Notes: generated by a model not told the origin, from the sequence alone. A stretch of DNA of 64,000 bases from Auanema rhodensis (GCA_964057225.1 OZ059900.1:6892501-6956500); one strand, 5' to 3'; shown: positions 1 to 13,288, counted from the first letter of the stretch. Made by a program: numbers and translations.

Positions 1-1
1 A

Positions 2-2281
2 GAAAACAGTGTGCTCGCGCATAATGAATTTAATATGGCAGTTCTCGCTAAATATCTGCCTCACAAGAAACCACAAGTTCATATTTTGGTAAGGTATTAT
101 CCAAATCATCCAATCAAATGTTGTTTTTAAAGGTTACTCCCTTGTTCTACATTCCTTACATGAAATTGACAGTGAAGATTTTCGACGATATGGATGTAGA
201 AATTCCTGCCGTGATATCAAAACCGGATCCCAAAAAACGAGAAAATGTAATTTCAGTTTATATTTTAGTTAAATCCTTTTTCTATTACAGAAATGCTGCT
301 TTAGTATAAGACTCGAATATGCTCAGCTAAAACTCTCTCCGAGACTTAATAAAGAATGTTTTCATTTAAGACTCCTGGTTAGAATTGAGATAGATGAACC
401 TGAAGCAGATTTTATGCTGAGCAGAAGAATGGATATTGTTCTACGGGATTTTGATTTTACTGGAAAAATGGTATATATTTTGAAAATTCTCCAATGAAAC
501 TAATTCATCATACAGAATAAAATTCCCAAAGCAATTTGGTACAATGGTCCAACTCTATTCGATACTGGCGGCCACGATACTATAATAACAACATCAGATG
601 AAACCACGGGGGCACATTCGGTTTGTATTTTATGCAAAGATTCAAATACTTTACTGTTATACATTCAAGAACTATCTAAAAGGAAGATCTCATCGATTGG
701 ATATTTTAATTGGTAACTGGCACTTGAAACTACAAGGGGTCATTGCTATACGGGATATATCAGCTAACGTATGCTTGGATGATGAAATATTAAAAATTAT
801 TAGTTTTGTTTATAGGCTTTCGATGTTGTTCTCCAATTTTTATATGATAAGCTGCTAGATATGGAACAGTTTCACGAGCACTGTCTTGAAGTTCTTCTTA
901 CAGCATTACGCTTGGAAATTCCATATCTTGCCCTTATGGCAGAACAAGTATGTAATATATAATTAGAATAATAATAAAATTAATACTTTAGCTTTGTCGA
1001 ACTCGTTTAACTATGAGCACATGCATGTATATGCTCAGTATTGCTCATTATTTTGGTTTGAAATGCCTTTTGCATGATTGCAAAGTTTTTGTAAGAGCTC
1101 ATGCCCACCTTTTAATTCATGTAAGACTTAGAAATTGTTTTGAATCATTAATTTTATCGTTTTCTTCATTTTAGAAGAACAGCTACAAGTGTATTGTACA
1201 CGAAAATCCAGATGCTATCAGATATGCGTTCGATGTCTATTCAAAAACTGATGAGGAAATGCAGACCTACACACCTGATTTTGTGGATCTTTCAACAAAA
1301 ACAAAAACTGATTTTGACGTTGATGATTATGATCAGTCCTACCAAGAGGCTATTAAAAAAATGGAGGATTCGTTTGTCCCATTCAAAGTTTTGACTTCAG
1401 TTTTCGATGCTTCATCAACTAATCCAAAACTTGTAACATTGGATCCAGGAAATGATTCTCTTCGGGAAAAATTGAAAAACTACTCTGCTCCATCGTTGAG
1501 ATTTTTCATCAGGCACATTGATGGAGCTTATGTCTATGCACCCTCTATACATGATTTCCAAAACAATGCAGCAACAGATAAATTAGTAATTGAAGCGAAT
1601 CCTGGAAGAACGTACATGGAACCACCTCCTTATCCATCTCCAGTCGATTATTTATCTCACGAAAAGTGCAAAAAAACATTTATTCAAAGTAGATCAGGAC
1701 ATGGGCCGCTAAAAATACATATAGCTATGAATACAGGAAAATTTTTTTCGTCTAAATCTGTAGAGAGGCTTAACAAATTACCTACTAAGCCAGCGGTGGC
1801 TCCCCGTTCTCATGTGAAAAACATGAAATTTTCTCAAGAAGCAGTGTTTTTTGAAATATGTAGAATATTTGATGAGCTAGGACCATATGACGAAATGAAA
1901 GATATAATCAAATCGGCTTTTGAACCTAATGTCAAGAAACATGAATCATCTGACGTAGTGGATATTTTCAAAGCCACTTGGAATATTCAAAGAGTGCTCA
2001 ATTGGATGCAACTAGCAAATCAGAAAATGAAAACGGAAAAAACTGCTGTTTGGGTCATGCAAGACCAATCTATCCAAGAAGGTCAGGAGAAAATGAATGC
2101 ATCCTGTTATCAACCTTATGAAAGAAGCAATCCTCTAGCTGTGATGGAATGTTTGAATAAATATTTCACCAGACTAGCCGATCCGTCAGACGTACTTATA
2201 TCTGAAACAGAAGAGGAAACACAGCTTAATCACGAAAGAATGTTGGCTGTGTTATCACGTGCGTTGGATTTAGAATACTGA
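2..2281 (+). CDS. BTB/POZ-domain protein, 5' end outside window
   Basis: Eight exons, all joined in phase 0, give 650 visible residues: 2-88, 133-246, 291-470, 516-620, 670-768, 816-947, 992-1120 and 1175-2281. Introns are 44-54 bp. A BTB/POZ fold lies at about visible residues 137-282: a strand with DTIITTSDE, an AHS motif, then IAIRDISANAFDVVLQFLYD, which is the typical end of the BTB core, followed by helical BACK-like sequence. BTB proteins usually dimerise and often serve as Cullin-3 adaptors or transcription cofactors; which applies here is not visible. The 340-residue C-terminal part matches no domain I know. The 49-bp intron 621-669 matters: without it the BTB frame is broken. The gene converges on the second BTB gene at 4840-9324, but outside the BTB region I see no clear similarity between them. 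The frame is open at the left edge, so the N-terminus is missing. Confidence 0.75.
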
Positions 2282-4839
2282 ATGAAGACTAAAGAAGGAA
2301 CCCAGGTACAACTTAATTTATTAAAAAAAGAAATTTGTTATTACAATTTTTTTTAAAAACAGAATAGATAACAAGATTATTCAAATATAATGTATACTTT
2401 TCAGGATATCATAATCTGTATTTTGCTATTACATGGATATAAAAAGAATTTGGACATTACTATTCAAGCTGTGCATATGGTACACCGCTGGATTTTTCAA
2501 ATAAACCCGATAAATTGATAAAAAAATTAAAATCTGAAAAACAAAAAAAAACTTTTATAAAGTTTCTCATTTTCATGTAGTAGTATGCTCTTTTTTCAAT
2601 CTTGGATACCTATTGTACTTTAATGTATCTCTATTAATCTCCTAATAAAACTGTTTGCTGTCCTGTAGTGTGTTTCTCCCTTTCTTTAATCGAAAAAGGA
2701 AACAAAAATTCTGAAACATGATATTATTTGTAATAAAAACGATATGATAACTGTTTTAGTTACTTTAAAGATAGAAAAAATTATAACAACAGTTTTTAAA
2801 ATAGATAGGCATGAATCTCTTCTCCAAATTAATTACAAAAACTATTCTGTTTCTCAAATTAAGATGTATTTTGGTCACAAATAATTTTTCAAAAAAAGAA
2901 ACATTGTATGAGAATAACACATATATGAAAATTGTTTCCCGCCATCATGTTTTTGAATTAATCGATCAAAAAAACACAACTATTCTGATAACATAATCCC
3001 TTTAGTTTAAACATTTGAAATAATTTTTTTTCAAAACAGTATCTAATGCTCTTTCATCAATATATTATTCAGAATTGAACCCATCTTCATTATAGCATTT
3101 GAAATACAAGTGCAAATGATTCATCTCCCTCTCCACTTTACGTTCCTATTTGTTCAATAATGTGGCAGACAGCAATAAATATACCAGGTGTTCGCATCAT
3201 TTACCCCCCATCCAGTTAATCCTCATTGACATCTGTTCCTCTTATAAGAGGACCTTACGATTATTTTTCGTGGTTGGTGGCGCGGTCTAGGTCATGGCTA
3301 GATGGCAATTCAAGAACCATAGGATAAGCAAAGAGGTCACTATCATTAAGACACATAATGACGAGATACGAATCGGTTTTTATATAGTAGTATTGCATCT
3401 GTGGGCATCATTAGCGTCTTCCTGCCATTCATACTGACCCAGTAATTGCACAATCTTCAAAGACGGTACTACTTTATATTTAAGCCTCTCCATCAACAAA
3501 CAATTTATAAGAGATGGAGATGCACTATTGTTTGATTGGGTGGGCTTTTGGCAAAAAAAACATAAGACGTACAACCAAATGTAGGGATCATTCAATTTTT
3601 GAATATGACTACAAAGAAAAACCAAAACTGTATGACAATTGAACTGAATACATTTAAACTAACATCAAGTCGATTTAATAAAGTTGTAAAAGTTTGGCAT
3701 TGAGAGAGTTATCTATGCAAAACTTTTTATCCAGCTTTGCTGTTGCTTTAGTTCAAATACTGCCATTAAATACGAATTTTATTGAACAATTCATTCATTA
3801 TTTTCTGTGAATTAGAGCGCGATCTTTTTAAATATTTTGAATGTTTGTTAACAGATCACTGATTCAAATAACTTTAACCTATTTTATTTTGAATTTTAAT
3901 TTTTTCATTAACAATCGAAAAGCATTGCTAGAATTAATACTTTTCAAAATCTTCACGTTCTTTACACAATATTCAATAATCTCACTACATTACATCATTT
4001 AAGAAAAATTCGCAAATCGCAGCGTCTTTGTGATATTTCAAAAAGAGAGATACATTGAAATATTGATTGGATATCTTCAACCTTAAATCTTTACACATGT
4101 TGTATACTTTATTGTTTTTCTATTGTATCAATGTAAATCAATCTAGCTTTTTTACATTTTTGTGTAATTATAATAAAGAATAAATATGATTGTTGTTCAA
4201 GAAAATATGTGAATATTTTATTGTTGAGTATCATTTAATCGGTAATTGATTCGGTATAACATGTTATTAATAAAAGTATTCTAAAAATAGTTCTACTGTA
4301 TCAAGTTCAATCTATACAAATATTGAAGCACAAGTGCTTGAAAAAACAACATGTCCATGAGAACTGTGAAAGATGAGATAGCATGTGGGATATTTTGATT
4401 AAAAGAATAAAATCCTAAATGAAATTTGAACTAATAACGTATAAAAAAACAGAGGTGAAATGTGAAATAAAAATACAATTGCGCAGAAGAACACATACAA
4501 TTGAACATTGCCACTTTTTTGGGATCACAGTAAAGCAGGCTGGAGTGCTGGAGAAAATTATTATTGTTGATCATAAGGAAGATAATTTGATTACCTAATG
4601 TATGTTTCTTCATTTTTTGAAAAGTGTATCTATTAAAATTCAATAAGAGCTAATAAATAATGCATAGCATTATCAATCTCTGAAATAAATGTATTAATTT
4701 GGATATAAAATCTGAAAACTCACTTATTATTTTTACCAGAAAACAGAAAAACTCATACCAGTATTGTATGAAACCAAAAAAGTAAATTAGAAATTCATTA
4801 CACGAATCTAGCAGGCATTAAAGCAATTTTATATACATC
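2282..4839. other. Convergent intergenic region, no convincing gene
   Basis: This lies between the 3' ends of two convergent BTB genes and is mostly AT-rich with AATAAA-like signals. Block 3180-3650 is less AT-rich. It holds a 16-bp perfect palindrome (TCCTCTTATAAGAGGA) near 3237 and short open frames on the minus strand, with no recognisable motif. I cannot assign a gene. Confidence 0.4.
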
Positions 4840-7800
4840 CTAACGTTTTTTTTCTCGTCCGCTACAATTGCGTTTACGTGGTGATTGATCCTCATCGTTT
4901 TCAGGTGAATGTCTGGGATGGCGTGGTCTCAATTGTCGTGGACTAAGCTGTGGCGGTGTTGAGTTGCGGAACTGTCTTTTTCCACGACGTCCTGATACCG
5001 ATGATTGGTTTGAATCGTTTCCTACATTATCTTCTTGCTCGTGACCAGCATTGTTATCATTTCCAGAAGCTTCTTGTTTTAATCCCAGTTGTTTTTTCCT
5101 TAACTCTACACCATCTGAGTTAGACTGATTACCCAGCATTAATGAATAATCGGCTGGATCATCTGCAGGTTCTTGTTTGATAACAATATCTCTAAAAAGA
5201 TGCACTTGTTGGAGATTATGTGCAGCTAATCTTCTGAAATCGGTTTTGTTTCAATGAATATTTTCTGAAATAAATGTTTACCGTGCTTGTTCTGCTTCTT
5301 CAAGTTTTCTACGCTCTTCTGCTTTTTCTTGCTGACGCTCTTCTTCTATAAATTTCCGTATGTCCTTGTTCATTTGCAGCCAACGGTCGTCATTTTCTGT
5401 AGGCGCCCCTCTTCCTTGTGGTCGCCTATTTTCTTCTCTTTCTCCTCTTTCTGGTCTTATAAGTTCCTGTACTCTTTGCTCTCTAGCTTCTTGGTCTTCT
5501 AATACACGTAATTGATCGGCTCCAAGTCTTCTTCTTTCTTCTTCTTGTCTTATCCGTAGTTCCTCTGCCTCTTCCCTTCTGAATTCTTCTTCTTGTCCCA
5601 TTACTACTTCTAGCACTTCAGGTTCTTCAGCTTCCAGTTCTTCCTCGACGAGGATTTCAGCTTCGGGTTCTTCAGCTCCGGGTTCTTCCTCTTCAGGTTC
5701 TTCTTCTTCTTCGGGATCATCGGCGTTAGGATCTTCAACGTCGTGTGCTTCGGCGTCGAGTTCTTCAGCTTCGGGTTCTCCGCCCTGTTCTTCTTCGGGT
5801 TCTTCTACAAATCGTCTTCCCTGCTCTTCATTTTCTTCTTCATCTGAGCTGGAGTCATCAAAATTCATAAGTCTTCGTTGATTTTCCAAGAGGTTATGTT
5901 CGTGATTATGCTTTGGAGGGCCAGAATCTTCATCATCCGAATTATCACTGCTTTCAGATGTTTCTTCACTTGTGGACCGATTGTCGGAATTGTGATCAAG
6001 CTGAACACTGCTTTCATCACTACTCTGTTCAAAGTGTACATCCTCTTCATCGTCTTCGAGTATTATGATTTCATTTTCTTCTTGATGTACATTTTCTTCT
6101 TCATCTTCTTCGTCCTGTTCCAATATTGCTATGTCTTCCTCATCTTCATCATCGTCGTTTTCTCCAACATCATCGTCGGTTTCTTCTTCATTATCGTCGT
6201 TTTCTTCTTCATCATCTTCGTTTTCTTCTTCATCATCATCGTTTTCTTCTTCATTATTGACATTTTCTTCTCCATCGTCGTTTTCTTCTTCTTCGTTTCT
6301 TTCTTCTTCCTCGATTCTGTCAACTTCTCTCCCTTCTTCATTGTTGTCATGTTCTATTTCGGATTCATTTTCCATATATCTTTCTATTGTGCTGTTATGT
6401 GTGCTTCTGAGATTTTCTCCATTTTCGTTGTCTGTGAGTTTTCTTTTTTCAACATTTACAACCATCTTCCTCTGCACAGTTTTGAAAAAACGCTGTAAAA
6501 AATAATATTATTGAATCTTAGTAGAAATTGGTCTCGAAAAGCCATTTTATATAATCTTACCCGTCGATTACGATGTTTAACTCCAGCAGACGATTTTCTT
6601 GCAACAATAGTTCCATCACATACTTTTGTTCCTTGAGATCCATCACAAGGTGGTCTAATATCTCTTACGATAATAATACGTTCAGACCTCATGGATAAAT
6701 CACGGAAGAAAGTTTCACTGTCAAAAAATTATAAGAAACAGCATTATAACGATTTACTAACCTTGTAACTTCGCGATTCACATGGAGAACTTCAACTTTA
6801 GCAACTGATTCAGGTTCTTGGGCTTCATCACTATCAGAATTATTCTCATGCGTTGGTCGTGTTCGTCGACGGAGGCGTTTCAAATAATAATGAAGACCAA
6901 AGTAATGAGATCTACGGTTGTACGCACGATGAATTGGACTTTCAAAATAACGTTTTTTATTTCTCCTGGCTACACGTTTACTCTTCGTTATGGCGGTTTG
7001 GTTGGGTGGTCGGAATTTCATTAGTTCTTCCATTTCGAAGTACTCGTCATGTTGAGCATCTACCATCCTTTCTAACTCAAGACGGTCTCGTTCTTGCTCA
7101 ATAGGATTAGGATTTAGAAGAGCACGAGTTCGCTGCATCAATAATATCCGTTCAAAATTGGCTTCTCGTCTTGATTCGGCCATTCGTCGGTCAAGTTCTT
7201 CTCGTGGAATTTCTTCATCAGAATCTTCTACTATTTCTCTTTCTCCTTCATCCGATTCTTCATCTTCCATATCCATGTCAAATGCATTGCCTCGCCTCCT
7301 ACGCCGACGACGGTGACGGCGATGTTGATTGTTCACACCAGCTCTCCTGTTTTCATTATCCCCATCTTCTTCATCAGAAGTTTCGCTTTCGCTTTCACTT
7401 TCAGACTGATTCCGTTCTCGCATAGCTACTCTATGTGCTTCTTCAGCTCGTCGGATGCGCTCTTCTTCTTCCCGAATACGGCGTTGTTCACGTTCGTAAT
7501 CCTGACGGAAATAGTCATATATGTCTTCTTCTTCGGCACGATCCAGCTCACTAGCCAAATCTACAAATACTATGACCGGTTCCGCTTGCGATGAGGAAGG
7601 AAGTGAAGGAGATATCAACATGCTTTGAGAACAGGAAGAGATAGAAGCTCGTGATTCGCCTGACGTTTCATCAGACTCCATGCACTCATCATCATCCTCT
7701 AAAATTTCAGCTTTGATTTTAGCAGGTGCCGAAGCCACCCCCATGCTTTTCAAACGAGTGCTACGACGAGGATTTTTTCGATCAAAAGGTTTTTTTTTGA

Positions 7801-9324
7801 TTCGCGGTAATTTCATATGTGGATACATATCAACAAGTTGGTTATACTGACGAGACTAAAAAATACAGAAAATTAAAAAACTTAAAACTTGATTCATAGT
7901 TACAACTCACATTTCCAAAAGTATTTTGTCTGCGGAAATAAGCACGAGCTTTTCTTTTCAATATCAAACCATTAATCTTTGATGCTATAGCATAACAACG
8001 AGCTGCGTCAGCAGCATTTTTAATCTTACGAGCTATTCTCTAAAATGATAACAGTTTTCTTGATTTTATAAAATAATTCTCACCAATTCGAGTACATTCT
8101 TTAAAATTTCCAAACCGAATCGCGATGCAGCAACTAACAGTTCTTCACGGAAATCAAAATTTGTGTTCAACTCTCCTGTATATATGTGCTTCAGTATCTC
8201 TTTGAAGACCTGAAAATAGTTGTAATGTCTAATTTTTGAAAAATGAAAATAATACCTCTGGTGCGACATCGGGAATTATGAAATATTGCTCGTTTTCTTT
8301 CGATTCTAACATTCTTTTTAAAGGTTCAGATCTACAACAAATTACGGCCTAAAAAATTGATAATATTATGTTGTTTTTCAAGTTTTTTTTTTAATATTTT
8401 TCAAGAATATATCCAACTTACTCGATGAGCTTTAAATTCCTCTCCACCAACTATAAAGGAAATATCAGTAGTTCGTTGATTTTCAAACAAATCGCTCATA
8501 AAGCAAGCCATCTAAAAAAGTCATATTATTCAATACTATGCAAATAATAATTTAAATCAACTTACATTTTGGTCTGGAGGCAGTTTTGGAATGAAAATAG
8601 CAGTGACATCTGGATCATCAGTATTTGCATATCTGTAGAGATAAATGCTTATTCGAATGCGTATTTCTGTTTCTCTCTTCAGAAATTTATGAAGGGCTTT
8701 TTCTGGTATTGCGCCGCAGTACATTAAATGTCCACCCTGTAACATATTACTTTCTCATTTTGAATAATAAAGTATTATTACCTTTATTATTCTAATATAT
8801 TCAAATCTAAGAGTGTTTTCATTTTGTCCTAAAATATCAAAATCTACTTTACAGAGATCATGATGCTCTGTTCTTTTCATTATCTGAAACGAAAAAGTTT
8901 TTTGTGTTTACAGATGAAACGTACTGTAAAGTTAAGAAATTCCCTAGGATAACATCGTGGAGGTGATATTTCGAGCTCATATTCCATAGAACGCCCACGA
9001 GTTGCAAAACAATTATGTACAGTATATCGTAATATGTCAGGTCTTGAGAAAATAGAATCTACATCAAATCTATATCTACAAATAAATAATAAGTTGATCT
9101 GTAAAATTGAATGAAAACCTACGTATCGGATTCATAACATGGCTTTGTTAAAGATTCAGTTTCCAACTGGCTTGAACTAGTATGTATAACGCCGCAAGTG
9201 GCTGGAATGATCGGCTCAAGATTTCGAAACTGAAAAATCCACAATTATGATGGAAAGTCGAGGTGGATGAAATATTGGAGGTATATCATTGTTGTTGCTG
9301 TCATGCAATTTTCACTTCAGTCAT
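4840..9324 (-). CDS. BTB/POZ protein with long acidic and basic disordered tail
   Basis: Thirteen exons sum to 1,277 codons. The main ones are 9316-9324 (start MTE), 9123-9229, 8925-9075, 8782-8883, 8566-8736, 8422-8511, 8256-8348, 8084-8209, 7911-8039, 6762-7855, 6561-6717, 5282-6492 and 4840-5233. Residues about 40-180 are beta-rich and could be a MATH-like domain (tentative). Residues about 181-320 are BTB plus BACK: FIVGGEEFKAHRAVICCRSE, then IPDVAPEVFKEILKHIYTG. The rest is low complexity: a basic run of about eight arginines, SESESESE, then a roughly 250-residue stretch dominated by E, D and N, then a basic end with SPRK motifs. Such charge-segregated tails are typical of nuclear chromatin proteins, which is inference. 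It lies 102 bp downstream of the CDK2AP-like gene on the same strand and may be co-transcribed. The 9-nt first coding exon is the least certain part. Confidence 0.72.
6130..6345 (-). repeat. Coding microsatellite for acidic E/D/N tract
   Basis: On the plus strand short units such as TTTTCTTCTTCATC and CATCGTCG recur with small variations. On the minus strand they encode runs of EENDDD-type residues in the acidic tail of the BTB protein. The imperfect tandem arrangement suggests growth by slippage. The long plus-strand frames here (F-rich and S-rich) are shadows. Confidence 0.7.
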
Positions 9325-9426
9325 TCAATCAAGTGCGTTAGTAAGTTTAAAGCTGTTAGACCACAAGCAGAATATTCAATAATGAACAGAAATGGGATAA
9401 CACAATTTATTTCCGCCAAATACAAC

Positions 9427-12400
9427 TTATAGACTGAATGCAGCGTCCGCAAATGGTGCAGCTTCTTTGGAACGCAAACCTTGCTGAAGAATGCCAAGCA
9501 TCCATTTTTGCTTTTCACTATCAACTTCAGCTACGTTTTCCCTGAGAAACAGTTCATGAATTTGTGATGATGAGCGGAATCCAACCTAATCAAGAGCCTG
9601 GCAAGTGCAATGTTTCGCATTAACCGTTCGGCGCATCTTTCATCACCCGCATATGCTGGTAAAATGTCATCCTTCAACTTCTCAATAAATCGCAGCAGCT
9701 GCTCATACCTAGTGAGTTGCGGCGGCTAAATACACTGATCTTATTCAAGCTAGATGAGGCAGTAAGTAAATAGATTCAAATGGTTAGACTGCGGATTATT
9801 CTACGCTTTTCATTTAGGTTTATTCAAACAATAGCTAATAAGCAGCTCGGTCTAAAAGTCTTTGTTCATTTAAACATAAAATGAATCTATATAATTGAAT
9901 TGCATTCATACTAGTATTATTAATTGATAAACTAAGGAAGTAGGCTGAATAAAGCGTAATTTAATTAATTGGGCATCATCTACACTATATTTTCATTATT
10001 ATAATGTGCCCTTAATCCTATTGAACAAAAATGCGACAAAAAGAAGAAGAAGGATGCTAGGGATTTTTATGAGAATTTAGAAAAAAAATCATAGAATTGA
10101 TGATATTAAACCCCTAATTTTGAACAAAGCGTCATCAAATTATATAGAGCAAGTTGATGAAAGAAATTTCCAGAAATATACATCTCTTTTCCATGAACTA
10201 GGTCAAAATATACATTAATATATCAGTGTATTGCTGAGAACGTATCAGAGTAAGAAAACCACATAGAATGTCAACAAGAAAAATTATAAAATTAATGTTT
10301 TAGAGCTGTCTAAGATACAATTCCGGCCACGCTTGAAAAAGTTTCAGCTCAATAAAACTTAATGAATCACTTCTACTTGTTTATGATTCAATTTAATTTT
10401 TTTAAAGTCTATTATCGCAGTGAAGCAATGCATACATTCTTTAATACAAATGTCTTCGTGTAGAAATTGAAAAAGTTATAAAGTAATATAGTTACATACT
10501 ACAATAATATTTCTACATGCAGATTAAAATCACATCCACGCAGGCGTTTAAATTGTATTTGTTAGAGCTTAGTCATTTTAATAGTCAAGTTGAAACTCCA
10601 GTTTAATATAAGCAACTTTAACACTTTTGACTTTTATTATAAATGCATGGTATACAAAAAGAATCTGGCAAAATTTGGCAAAAAAAACAAATATTTGTTT
10701 TAGATTTAAGTAACTTATGAACAAAGATTTTCAAACCGATAACCGAAAAGTAACTTTAGATACATATTTTTAATGTACAACATGCTCTAAACGTACTTCG
10801 ACTTTTCTGCGATCATAGCGTCTTTGTGGTATATCTGGATCACGAGGTTCATTGATTCTACTTTTACTCATCTGAAATAAAGGGACTATTATACGAAACA
10901 TATAGTCGCAAACTATGAAAATACATGTTAATGAGAGAACTCAATGCAGCTTATGCATAATCGATTCTATAAAAAGCAGCGATAACATTAAACTTATGGC
11001 TGCTAAAGCTCTCAGAACAAGTAAAAACATTTTCATATGCTTATTTGACATATATGAAATGACGATATCACATTTGATAGGATAAAACCGCTGAGAAAAG
11101 AAAAAGAAAATGGCAATAGGAACAACATTAAAACAATGAACACTCAAAATCAATTTTTCATCAGCTCGTCACTCGTGGCAGAATCAATATGAAACAGCGG
11201 TTCTACGAAAATTTTAAGCCCTTAGAAAGGATCTGTCAAGAGAAAGTTTTAACAGAATGTTAATCGGGTCGAAACCGAAAATAAAGAAAACGTAATTTGG
11301 AAATGATACTTGAGCATAGCAGCACTAACAAGAGAACTAAAATGTAATTCGTCGTTTTTCAAAACGTATTCTTAACTTAAAGCCAATTGCTTATAAGACG
11401 AGGTATTTATCGAATTCTCAGTAGTGTCATTCCTAAATTGAATGAAAAAATAATTGAATATCTTCTAAATCTAAAAAACTAGTAGTATTTCAGTCGGTTC
11501 GTGTAATGTCGGAATTAGTCAAACTTTTGAAATCCAAACGTTTCAGAATCGAAAATGACAAAACAATATTCTGCGCTATGTGCTCTTCAGCATTTAGTAT
11601 GATGTTGATATTGCTCTTATCCGGCAATAGCAGTATTTCACTTAAAAAATTAGTTTATGCTCTCATGGCTAAGAGTTAGAAAATTGACGTAAATTATTGA
11701 GTGAACATTCGAACAAGGCAGGACGTAATACACTCTACTAGGTCAGCGTATTGATTAACTACTAAGCCTGCACTATGGTTTCGTAAATGAGACAGCAGTG
11801 AAATGAAATAGAAACGATAGGCACAAAAAACGATATAATGAGCGATAGCAATCGAATTTTTTGTTGTTTAGATAATAGTGCGCCATTGTTATAAACAATA
11901 TCAATGTCTTAAAAATATATGAATGATCAAGATAATCCAAATAAAATTGTTAAAATAATATATTAATATTGTTTAAATATTAATGTATATTTAACATTCA
12001 ATAATTTCTTGATATACACAAGAAAAAGTCATTGACTGATAAAAAGAAGCCGAATAGCCCATTTATGAAGCCATTCCAAGAATAATTTTAACACATATTG
12101 TAACCTTATGCCACTATCAAGAGATTACTGATTGTATGAATATACATTTGTACTAATGCAGAAAGAAGAATTGCAAAAATGTTAGTTTATAAAGCTTGAA
12201 AAAAATGAATCATTAGTACAAATGAACAACTTTTAAGACAGAAAAATTGAAGTAATATCAAAAAAATATATTGGAAGATGATAAAAAGATAAATAAAAAA
12301 AAGAATCACTCATAAGAAGTAGATGAAGCTTGAAAATGATAAGGGGCAAAGTTGAAAAAATCAGTCCAAATATTGCGTACATTTTGAATATTCGCGCTCT

Positions 12401-13271
12401 TGTTTTGTACACATATTAGAATTAGAGCGCTATTATTACTATAGAGTTAGTACATATGTATAAATAAATAATTATATATATATATATATATTCTCCCCAA
12501 ACACTACGTAACTGATACATTTGAATTTATCCATATCCAAAAAATTCCCGCTTCATAATACTCATATTTTTATACGCAACGCTTGATATCGCCGCGTGCG
12601 TCAGATTGTTCTTCGCGTTTGTGACATGACCTGCAGAATAAAGATGCAGGGTGGTCTGTGAAGACATAATGACCTGGTTGGATTATGTCTACCAAGCATT
12701 TTCGTTCGATATTCAACAATCAATACATGTAGTGCGGAAATTTCAAACAGATTTACAACATTTTGAAATTTTCTTTATTTCTATTGAAAAACGACAAATA
12801 CTTTGACTTCGAGTATTGTTCTCAGAAGATTCCCAGTAACTTTTTTTGGAAAAAAGCTGAAAAAGTACACTTTTCAATGAAATCCGTGATGTTCCCATTG
12901 ACTTAAACTAGTCACAACCTTTTTCAATGAGAAAATTGCTGAATATTTTTGAAAAGTATTTCGAAGTTGATGTACTTTTTAAGCGCGAAAAAACATAAAC
13001 GGTGACCAAGAAGGATATTATAAATTCGAATTATCGATAAGTATTTCAATTTCATTTTTTTTCGATTTTATGTTATTTTTCATCGTTGCTATTAAACTTT
13101 AGGCAAAAAAATTTATTGATATCTTAATAATTTTTTTGTTTCAAAACTTAAAATGTTATGTTTTCAAAATATGTAATATTTTTAAATATTTTTGAATTAA
13201 AATATTATTACCTCATGTTCTCGTTGTCTGAGCGCATCGAGCACGTAGCTTCCTGATTCAGGTCTAACCAT
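9427..13271 (-). CDS. CDK2AP/DOC-1 family protein
   Basis: Four exons, 13212-13271, 10797-10871, 9586-9725 and 9427-9541, join in frame to 129 residues; human CDK2AP1 has 115. The last two exons carry the family core. RYEQLLRFIEKLKDDILPAY followed by AGDERCAERLMRNIALARLL matches the CDK2AP pattern of a YAELL helix, a PTYAG turn and a long ERL helix. Known CDK2AP1/2 proteins bind CDK2 and are subunits of the NuRD histone-deacetylase/remodelling complex. The N-terminal 45 residues come from two exons and are basic, without a known domain. The first intron is about 2.3 kb and the second about 1.1 kb, far longer than the 40-50 bp usual here. A CCAAT/GC-box region lies just upstream, and the BTB gene starts 102 bp downstream on the same strand, as in an operon. 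The core is firm; the first exon is likely but inferred from phase and splice sites. Confidence 0.8.
12471..12491. repeat. (TA)n microsatellite
   Basis: About ten TA dinucleotides in a row within the long first intron of the CDK2AP-like gene. Confidence 0.85.
12570..12722 (-). pseudogene. Short C-x2-C frame inside CDK2AP intron 1, possible transposon-derived zinc finger
   Basis: A block of higher GC content inside the long intron is open for about 50 codons on the minus strand. It contains GHYVFTDHPASLFCRSCHK, which resembles the start of BED/CGGBP-like zinc fingers found in hAT-derived proteins (aromatic, TD, LFC-x2-C). No partner histidines follow before the stop. The same bases form two hairpins on the plus strand (CCTGCA/TGCAGG, and AGACATAAT/ATTATGTCT), so a structured RNA is an alternative. 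Not resolved. Confidence 0.25.
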
Positions 13272-13288
13272 TGTGAAATGGCGTCTAG

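Noticed and set aside
5878-6505. Long plus-strand frames rich in F or S
   Set aside because: They are antisense shadows of the acidic E/D/N tract of the BTB gene and change character with frame.
6818-7594. Plus-strand frames opposite the BTB gene
   Set aside because: They overlap a well-supported 1,094-nt minus-strand exon and have no splice or domain support.
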